A stretch of 11,770 bases of DNA. It comes from DASSBQ01 sp035250505 (GTDB taxonomy: Bacteria; Nitrospirota; Nitrospiria; Nitrospirales; Nitrospiraceae). The DNA is taken from assembly GCA_035250505.1 (NCBI GenBank), contig DATFFC010000081.1, positions 1-11,770 of the forward strand, read 5' to 3'. Shown here piece after piece: positions 6,377 to 11,770 of the stretch. Below the pieces are notes generated by a model. The model searched no databases and was not told the origin of the DNA. It was given only the letters and a program-made list of their open reading frames with translations. Both the position numbers and the translations under genes were made by a program. Position 1 is the first letter of the stretch, and every line of letters begins with the position of its first letter.

Positions 6377-7419
6377 GCGAACGAATTCCGATTCATATTC
6401 TGGACAGCACACTGCGGGACGGCTCTCATGCTCTGAGCCATCAATTCACAGCGGAGCAAGTCGCACGCGTCGCTCGCGGGCTGGACCAGGCTGGTATCGA
6501 AATGATCGAGGTGTCTCACGGGGACGGCCTTGGAGGGTCCACGATGACCTATGGGTTCTCCAAACAATCCGAACTGGAGCTCCTCGATGCCGCCTCTTCG
6601 GTCATCGAAAGAGGAAAGCTCGCCGTGTTGTTGTTGCCGGGCATTGGCACGAAGGACGATCTCAAGATGGCTCGGGATCTCGGAGCCAAGGTAGCGCAAA
6701 TTGCCACGCACGTCACTGAAGCCGACGTTGCACAGCAGCACATGGAACTGGCCAAGAGCATGGGCATGGAAGTGATTGGCATGCTCATGCTGTCCCACAT
6801 GGGATCGCCGGAAAAAATTGCCGAGCAGGGAAAGCTCATGGAAAGCTACGGCGCCGACGTCGTGCTGGTCACGGACTCCGCTGGGGCGCTGTTACCGCCG
6901 ACAGTCAGGGAAAGAGTGCGCGCTCTACGCGATGCCATTCAGATCGGTGTGGGTTTCCACGGTCACAACAATCTGTCGATGGCTGTCGCCAATAGTATCA
7001 TAGCGATCGAAGAAGGCGCGCGATGGCTCGACGCGTGTACCTGCGGGCTGGGCGCGGGATCGGGAAACACCCCCACCGAGGTGCTCGTGGCTGTGCTCGA
7101 CAAGCTTGGCTACAGCACCGGAATCGATCTCTGGAAGATCATGGACGTTGCCGAAGACATCGTGCGCCCCATCATGCAGAAACCTGTGCGCATCGGTAAA
7201 GCCAGTCTGACCATGGGGTATGCCGGAGTTTACTCGAGTTTTCTGCTTCATGCGGATAAAGCGGCGCAGCAGTTCGGCGTCGATCCTCGGGACGTCCTCG
7301 TAGAGGTAGGTAGGCGCCGGGCGGTCGGAGGCCAGGAGGACATACTCGTGGAAATTGCCATGAGCTTGGCACAAAAGAATGCCGAGGTCGAGGCGAGTCC
7401 TTCGCGGAGGTTGGCCTGA
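6373..7419 (+). CDS. mhpE: 4-hydroxy-2-oxovalerate aldolase
   Basis: This class II, metal-dependent aldolase of 348 residues splits 4-hydroxy-2-oxovalerate into pyruvate and acetaldehyde (MhpE/DmpG/BphI family). It has an N-terminal HMGL-like TIM barrel with LDSTLRDGSHA (Arg15, Asp16, His19). The metal-binding histidines are His196 and His198 in GFHGHNN, and the catalytic tyrosine is Tyr287 in GYAGVYSSF. The C-terminal part is the communication domain that docks the dehydrogenase. The ATG at 6373 is preceded by GGAGG (6361-6365) at 7 bases; an in-frame ATG at 6343 is possible but would overlap the dehydrogenase gene by 34 bases and lacks family similarity. The ATGA overlap with the upstream dehydrogenase gene indicates translational coupling. 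A 92-base gap follows. Confidence 0.95.
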   Translation: MSERIPIHILDSTLRDGSHALSHQFTAEQVARVARGLDQAGIEMIEVSHGDGLGGSTMTYGFSKQSELELLDAASSVIERGKLAVLLLPGIGTKDDLKMARDLGAKVAQIATHVTEADVAQQHMELAKSMGMEVIGMLMLSHMGSPEKIAEQGKLMESYGADVVLVTDSAGALLPPTVRERVRALRDAIQIGVGFHGHNNLSMAVANSIIAIEEGARWLDACTCGLGAGSGNTPTEVLVAVLDKLGYSTGIDLWKIMDVAEDIVRPIMQKPVRIGKASLTMGYAGVYSSFLLHADKAAQQFGVDPRDVLVEVGRRRAVGGQEDILVEIAMSLAQKNAEVEASPSRRLA

Positions 7420-7511
7420 GCGCCGCACCCGTGACGCATCGAAGACAGGAGTGAAGATAAGAATTTCCTCATCAAAAGGGTCGGGGCAAAAAAACCAGGG
7501 GGTAAGAACAG

Positions 7512-8381
7512 ATGGCAAAACCGACAGATACTTTCCAATCACTTTTCGTCGACGCAAATGGAGTCAAGACGCGTTTCATCGTGGCAGGTCAGGGTATGCC
7601 GCTCGTCCTCGTCCACGGAGGCGGCCCCGGCGCGAGCGGGGAATATGGCTGGCGGCAAAACATTCCGGCGCTGGCGCAACATTTTCAAGTGTTCGCACTT
7701 GACCGCATCGGTTTTGGCCTCACGGACAAGCCCGTCGACGAATTGGGCGATCCGGTGCTCGCCCAGCATCTTGCGGACTTCATAGATGCCCTCTGCCTCA
7801 AAGAGCTGTACATGATGGGCAACTCCATGGGCGCCTATGGAGTCGCCAAGTACGCCGTCGATCATCCGGATCGCGTTAAGAAGATGGTGCTCGTGGCCTC
7901 GGGGTCCATCGGGGCCGCCATGGGACTCGAACACAAGCCGTCGGAGGGGATGCGGGCCATGCGGCGCTTCGACTCGGAACCGACACGAGAGAACATGCGC
8001 GCAGTCCTCGAGGGGCTCGTGTCCAACAAGGCGGGCATTACGGACGAGCTCATCGAGGGACGGTTCAAGCTGGCAACCCAACCGGAAGCCATGGCGTCAC
8101 AGAAACTGCAGCAAAAATACCGCCAGCGGCTCCAGACCGATCCGAATTTGCGCCAGCAGTACAGTCTGCTGCACCGATTGCCGGAAATGACGATCCCTAC
8201 GATTATGATCTGGGGAAAGGAAGATAGATTCGCTCCGATCGAAGAGCTGGGCTATCCGTTGCGCGACATGCTGCCGAATCTGCGTGCGTTCCATGTCTTC
8301 GAACGCTCGGGACATCAGGTGCAAAATGACGAGGTGGAGAAGTTCAACCGGGTCGTTATGGATTTTCTCTTGGAAGCGTGA
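7512..8381 (+). CDS. Alpha/beta hydrolase, meta-cleavage-product hydrolase type
   Basis: This 289-residue alpha/beta-hydrolase is most like C-C bond hydrolases of the MhpC/BphD/HsaD group, which split ring-cleaved products into an acid and 2-hydroxypenta-2,4-dienoate. The oxyanion region is LVHGGGPGASG (33-43). The triad is visible as Ser105 in GNSMGA, Asp238 in WGKEDRF and His268 in SGHQVQ. An RF pair (Arg184-Phe185) matches the arginine conserved in this group. One oddity is that the catalytic His is followed by Gln where MhpC and BphD have Trp, which may change substrate choice. A strong ribosome binding site (AGGGGGTAAG) precedes the ATG. Its neighbours (the hydratase, dehydrogenase and aldolase genes upstream) make the C-C hydrolase role likely, although an ester hydrolase cannot be excluded. 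Confidence 0.88.
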   Translation: MAKPTDTFQSLFVDANGVKTRFIVAGQGMPLVLVHGGGPGASGEYGWRQNIPALAQHFQVFALDRIGFGLTDKPVDELGDPVLAQHLADFIDALCLKELYMMGNSMGAYGVAKYAVDHPDRVKKMVLVASGSIGAAMGLEHKPSEGMRAMRRFDSEPTRENMRAVLEGLVSNKAGITDELIEGRFKLATQPEAMASQKLQQKYRQRLQTDPNLRQQYSLLHRLPEMTIPTIMIWGKEDRFAPIEELGYPLRDMLPNLRAFHVFERSGHQVQNDEVEKFNRVVMDFLLEA

Positions 8382-8429
8382 GGATTCGATGGCACGACGC
8401 GAGCTCGGTTTTAGTGAAGGTCGAGAATA

Positions 8430-9545
8430 ATGTCTCAAGCGCCGACTACTTTTGAGGAATGGTGGGTAGGAAGCTACTATAGGCGATTTGTCGAGAAAGA
8501 GGGTGTGCCTCTATACGAGGGGAGCATTCTTGAAGACCTTGCCACCTTGCCGCTCACGGACTGGGAGAGAAGGGGCGGGAAAGCCGCCTATACCCGCCTG
8601 GGCAATCAGGAGGATGTGAATCTTCAGATCGTGGAAATCCCCCCCAAAAGCGAACTGAAGCCGGAGCACCACATATACGAGTCGATCATGTACGTCATGA
8701 AAGGGAGGGGGGCCACAACCATCTGGCAAGAAGGAGAACCCAGGAAAACCGTTGAATGGGAGGAAGGAGCGCTGCTCGCGATCCCGTTGAATGCATGGCA
8801 TCAGGAGTTCAATAGCTCCGGCGACGAGCCTTGTCGGCTCCTGTTCGGAACTAATATGGCCCAAGTCATCAACCTCTACCACAATCTTGAGTTCGTCTTC
8901 GACAATCCGTTCAAATTCACGGACCGGTACTCCCACTCCATGGAGAATTTCTATGCGGACGAGGGAAAGCACTGGAACCTGCGTCTTTTTGCGACCAATT
9001 TTATTCCCGATATAAGGAAGTTCGAATTAGACCGTTGGGAGGAGAGAGGAATTCGGACCTTCATTACGCGCCTGTACATGGGCAATTCCCTTTCTCAGCT
9101 ACACATATTGGAGGTTAGCGAAGGCACCTATGTAACCGCCCATAGGCACGGCGCCGGAGCCCATGTCGTAGTTGTTGAGGGGGGAGGATATGAGCTTTTG
9201 TTCCAGCCAGGCGACGAACTCAATCCGGAGAAACGCCAGAAGGTCTTCATAAAGCCCTATAGCGTCGTCGCGCCACGCACCAATGAGTACCACCAGCACT
9301 TTAATACCGCTAAAGGCCCGTTGAGACAGCTTGCCTTCAGAGGATGGGTACGACGGCCCCCCAGCATGAATGCGAAGGGAGAGTACGACCCCGTAGGGGC
9401 GGCGCGGAGCGATAATGCACTCGCCTACTCGTCTAAAATCCGATACGACGAAGAGGATCCCAAGATCCGGGAGGAGTATTACGAAGAGTTGGAGAAGAAC
9501 GGAATTTCCCTCAGGTTGGAGCCCGTCGACCAGGGTGGGGCGTGA
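8430..9545 (+). CDS. Double-cupin protein, candidate metal dioxygenase
   Basis: The protein has 371 residues with two cupin barrels. The first (about 65-150) has KPEHHIYESIMYVMKGRG (77-94) and ends NAWHQEFN (121-128); His80, His81, Glu84 and His124 are possible ligands. The second (about 220-305) has AHRHGAGAH (237-245) and ends EYHQHFN (286-292); His238, His240, His245 and His288 or His290 could form a three-histidine iron site. Bicupins of this size include gentisate and 1-hydroxy-2-naphthoate dioxygenases, but the motifs are not those of any family I can name with confidence. It may be the missing ring-cleaving enzyme of this cluster, or a regulator or isomerase. A relic of a second copy lies at 3528-3740. 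The ATG follows a weak GAAGG ribosome binding site. Confidence 0.85.
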   Translation: MSQAPTTFEEWWVGSYYRRFVEKEGVPLYEGSILEDLATLPLTDWERRGGKAAYTRLGNQEDVNLQIVEIPPKSELKPEHHIYESIMYVMKGRGATTIWQEGEPRKTVEWEEGALLAIPLNAWHQEFNSSGDEPCRLLFGTNMAQVINLYHNLEFVFDNPFKFTDRYSHSMENFYADEGKHWNLRLFATNFIPDIRKFELDRWEERGIRTFITRLYMGNSLSQLHILEVSEGTYVTAHRHGAGAHVVVVEGGGYELLFQPGDELNPEKRQKVFIKPYSVVAPRTNEYHQHFNTAKGPLRQLAFRGWVRRPPSMNAKGEYDPVGAARSDNALAYSSKIRYDEEDPKIREEYYEELEKNGISLRLEPVDQGGA

Positions 9546-9663
9546 GCCTTTCCGTCGGTCTGGCCTTAACAGCCCTTGGCCTCCTTATTTGACTCCCTGA
9601 TTTTTGGGAACCTGATGCTTGGAACCGGGCTCACTTGATACGTAACTGGTGGAGGCGCGTGGG

Positions 9664-10626
9664 ATGATCGATCATGGACAATTCGTGGTGCCTGCGACAA
9701 CCCGGTCAAGGCTGATGCTTGAGGTGGCATCTGAACTAGTGGGCGGGAAAGATTGGGCGCAACGGCAGGCCACGATAAGCCTCCGACCGCAGGGACCGGG
9801 CAATTGGCAACTGACCTTCTTTGCCAGCGACGACCCTGACGTGATAGACGACGTGGTGTCGGGAAAGATCCAGGTCGCAATCATGAACCCGGTGGATCCA
9901 CTGACGCTGGCCTATCGCGGCACGGGGCCGTTTAACAAGCCATTACCTCTCAGAATCGTTACGGTGATCCCGTCGGAGGATCAAATCGCGTTCGCGGTCT
10001 CCGAGCGCACGGGTGTCACATCTCTAAATGAGATCCGCGAGCGGCGGGTCCCGCTGCGTGTGTCGCTTAGAAAACAGCAAGGCCATTCGACACACTTCTA
10101 TGTCAAGCACATCCTGAATGCCGCGGGCTTCTCGCTCGACGATATTAAATCTTGGGGTGGCGAGATCCGCTATGACGCCGCAATTCCCCAGGCCTCCGAG
10201 CGGCTCGGCGCCATAGAGCGCGGGGAAATCGACGCCGTCTTTGACGAGGCTATCAATCGCTGGATCTACAAGGCACTCGATCATGGAATACGTCCGCTGT
10301 CGCTTGATGGGCCGCTCCTGGCCAGGCTGGAAGAGATGGGCTTCCGGCGCGGGGTCATCCCCAAGGCGGACTACCCCAAAGTACCGGCCGACGTCGTGAG
10401 CCTGGACTTCAGCGGGTGGGCGGTTTTCACTCGCGCGGACGCACCCGACGATTTCATCACGGCTTTCTGCCGGGCCCTCGAAGCCCGCAAGGACCGGATC
10501 CCCTGGCAGGGCGAGGGTCCCCTTCCTCTCGAACGCATGTGCCGCAATACACCTGATGCCCCGTTGGTTATACCACTTCATCCCGCCGCCGAACGCTTTT
10601 GGCGCGACTGCGGTTATCTGTCCTGA
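9664..10626 (+). CDS. Periplasmic-binding-protein-like (TAXI/NMT1 type) protein without signal peptide
   Basis: This 320-residue protein has the type II periplasmic-binding fold of TAXI/NMT1-like solute receptors. It shows an early GPGNWQ loop (44-49), SGKIQVAIMNPVD (66-78), EIRYDAAIPQASERLGAIER (167-186) followed by GEIDAVFDEA, and the TAXI-like end LHPAAERFWRDCGY. The ATG at 9664 follows GGAGG (9651-9655). From there the N-terminus MIDHGQFVVPATTRSR is not a signal peptide or lipobox; starting at the in-frame GTG at 9649 adds only MEARG. It therefore probably stays in the cytoplasm, and no transporter membrane gene is nearby. It could be an enzyme on the same scaffold, as 4,5-dihydroxyphthalate decarboxylase is reported to be, or an intracellular ligand sensor. 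The function is not settled. Confidence 0.85.
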   Translation: MIDHGQFVVPATTRSRLMLEVASELVGGKDWAQRQATISLRPQGPGNWQLTFFASDDPDVIDDVVSGKIQVAIMNPVDPLTLAYRGTGPFNKPLPLRIVTVIPSEDQIAFAVSERTGVTSLNEIRERRVPLRVSLRKQQGHSTHFYVKHILNAAGFSLDDIKSWGGEIRYDAAIPQASERLGAIERGEIDAVFDEAINRWIYKALDHGIRPLSLDGPLLARLEEMGFRRGVIPKADYPKVPADVVSLDFSGWAVFTRADAPDDFITAFCRALEARKDRIPWQGEGPLPLERMCRNTPDAPLVIPLHPAAERFWRDCGYLS

Positions 10627-10733
10627 ATGTCGCCCAGGCCAGACATGCGAATTGGCGACGATGGATAGCGATCGACAGGTAGTTATCAGAGGCATAAAGA
10701 AGAGAAAGCGGCTAAAGAAAGGGGGTTTGTAAG

Positions 10734-11770
10734 ATGGCTAAGACACTCCGTCAAACGCATGATGGAACTGCCAGAGAGCTAGATTACGTGACAGACCCTG
10801 ACGAACAGTTGGAAAAAAAATCGGGGACTCGTTATGGAGCAGCGGAATTGGGCTTCCGTCACTATTGGTATCCTGCTCTCCTTTCCAGACAACTTGGAAA
10901 GAAACCTAAATCTGTAATGTTACTCGGCGAGAATCTGGTATTTGTGCGAGCCAACGGCCAGCCCTACGCGCTTTTTGATCGATGCGCGCACCGGGGTATG
11001 CAATTGTCCGAAGGCAAGTGCTGGACAGAAGGCACGATCACCTGTCCGTATCATGGTTGGACGTACAGGTTGCGCGACGGAGAGTTAATTGCAGCTCTAA
11101 CGGACGGGCCTGAGTCGGCAGTTGTGGGTAAGAAGGGAAAAGGGGTTCGCAGCTATCCGGTCGAGGAGCGAAATGGGGTCATCTACGTATACATGGGAGA
11201 CGGCAACCCGCCGGCACTCGAGGAAGACGTTCCGGAAGAGCTGTTGAAACCGGAGTACGTTTTTGAGGCCGTCACGTCCGTCTGGGACAGTAATTGGCGG
11301 CCTGCGGTTGAAAACGGGTACGACGCCTCCCACGCTACCTATGTCCATAGGTACAGCCTCCGGTGGCGAACTCAGTTCAATCTGCCGCCGGCATGGGCCG
11401 GAAAGGTGGAAAGCGAGGTAGAAGGTAAATACCTGATTCAACGGCGTCGGGGTCCTTTCGGCTTTGAGGCAGATTATCCGGGCTTTGGCCTCTGGCCGCG
11501 TCACGCTTGGTTGCGAAAAGCGCTGGCCAAAGCTCGCAAAACGCTTGGTCCCAAGAGCACACCTATGATTGCCGGCGTCCGCCTTCCCTGCATTATCGTA
11601 AACCACTATAGCTATTATAGCCATATCCGATATTCGGTCCCGATCGATGCGAAACACACCCGCAACTTTCAGATGTTGGCCGGCAGGTTTCATGGATTGA
11701 AAGCGCTCGCGTTTCGACTGCAATACTGGTTATGGCATCGTTGGGTCTTTCACAAGTGGTTCAACGAGGG
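10734..11770 (+). CDS. Rieske non-heme iron oxygenase, catalytic subunit (3' end missing)
   Basis: The frame is open from the ATG at 10734 for 345 codons to the window edge with no stop, so the C-terminus is missing. The Rieske [2Fe-2S] domain (about 40-155) has Cys84-x-His86 in RCAHRGM and Cys104-x2-His107 in TCPYHGW. The catalytic domain begins with NWRPAVENGYDASHATYVHR (187-206), giving the iron ligands His200 and His205; Asp197 is the usual bridging acid. The third, acidic ligand probably lies beyond the edge. It resembles single-subunit (alpha-only) oxygenases such as 3-ketosteroid 9-alpha-hydroxylase and aryl demethylases more than classical alpha-beta dioxygenases. A strong AAAGGGGG ribosome binding site precedes the ATG. 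It would oxygenate the pathway substrate; a reductase is not seen in the window. Confidence 0.93.
   Translation, partial: MAKTLRQTHDGTARELDYVTDPDEQLEKKSGTRYGAAELGFRHYWYPALLSRQLGKKPKSVMLLGENLVFVRANGQPYALFDRCAHRGMQLSEGKCWTEGTITCPYHGWTYRLRDGELIAALTDGPESAVVGKKGKGVRSYPVEERNGVIYVYMGDGNPPALEEDVPEELLKPEYVFEAVTSVWDSNWRPAVENGYDASHATYVHRYSLRWRTQFNLPPAWAGKVESEVEGKYLIQRRRGPFGFEADYPGFGLWPRHAWLRKALAKARKTLGPKSTPMIAGVRLPCIIVNHYSYYSHIRYSVPIDAKHTRNFQMLAGRFHGLKALAFRLQYWLWHRWVFHKWFNE

Noticed and set aside
7420..7511. Small gene or terminator between aldolase and hydrolase
   Set aside because: An AGGAG at about 7447 is not followed by a usable open frame, and no hairpin with a T-run is present; the gap looks like plain operon spacer.
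9546..9663. Terminator after the double cupin
   Set aside because: There is a short T-run (9600-9605) but no stable hairpin in front of it.
10024..10695. Minus-strand frame of 223 codons over the binding-protein-like gene
   Set aside because: Shadow of the + gene; the + translation has coherent family motifs and a GGAGG start, the minus one has neither.
11097..11723. Minus-strand frame of 208 codons at the right end
   Set aside because: Antisense to the Rieske oxygenase, which has all four cluster ligands and the iron-binding motif on the + strand.

Overview
The window comes from a bacterial chromosome of moderately high GC, probably a soil or sediment organism able to degrade aromatic compounds. 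The evidence is the gene content: a complete lower meta-cleavage pathway, an IclR-type regulator, a Rieske oxygenase, a double-cupin protein and an amidohydrolase of the ACMSD family. The lineage cannot be fixed from sequence alone. No rRNA, tRNA, CRISPR array or insertion sequence was seen.

Layout. Bases 1-216 hold an upstream control region with a 25-bp imperfect palindrome (173-197) and perhaps the start of a divergent gene running off the left edge. A full-length amidase-signature enzyme follows at 217-1509 (+). Bases 1685-2397 (-) carry a VapBC-type toxin-antitoxin pair: an AbrB-fold antitoxin followed by a PIN-domain toxin, with a readable promoter/operator and apparently leaderless translation. 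An ACMSD-type metal-dependent amidohydrolase lies at 2515-3507 (-). Between it and the divergent iclR gene sits an unmarked relic (3528-3740, -): a fragment of a cupin gene whose translation aligns with the first cupin domain of the intact protein encoded at 8430-9545.

The main block runs on the + strand from 3760 to the right edge: IclR regulator, 2-oxopent-4-enoate hydratase, acylating acetaldehyde dehydrogenase, 4-hydroxy-2-oxovalerate aldolase, alpha/beta hydrolase of the meta-cleavage-product type, double cupin, a periplasmic-binding-protein-like protein with no signal peptide, and a Rieske oxygenase cut by the window end. The first four are tightly coupled (17-nt overlap, 12-nt gap, ATGA overlap). 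The last four are separated by gaps of 48-118 nt but each has its own good ribosome binding site.

How it works together (inference). The Rieske enzyme would oxygenate an aromatic substrate and a ring-cleaving dioxygenase would open the ring. The hydrolase would then split the product into an acid and 2-hydroxypenta-2,4-dienoate, which hydratase, aldolase and dehydrogenase convert to pyruvate and acetyl-CoA. No classical extradiol dioxygenase is visible, so the double cupin is the best local candidate for ring cleavage. The amidase and amidohydrolase at the left may prepare or decarboxylate substrates, but that link rests on proximity only.
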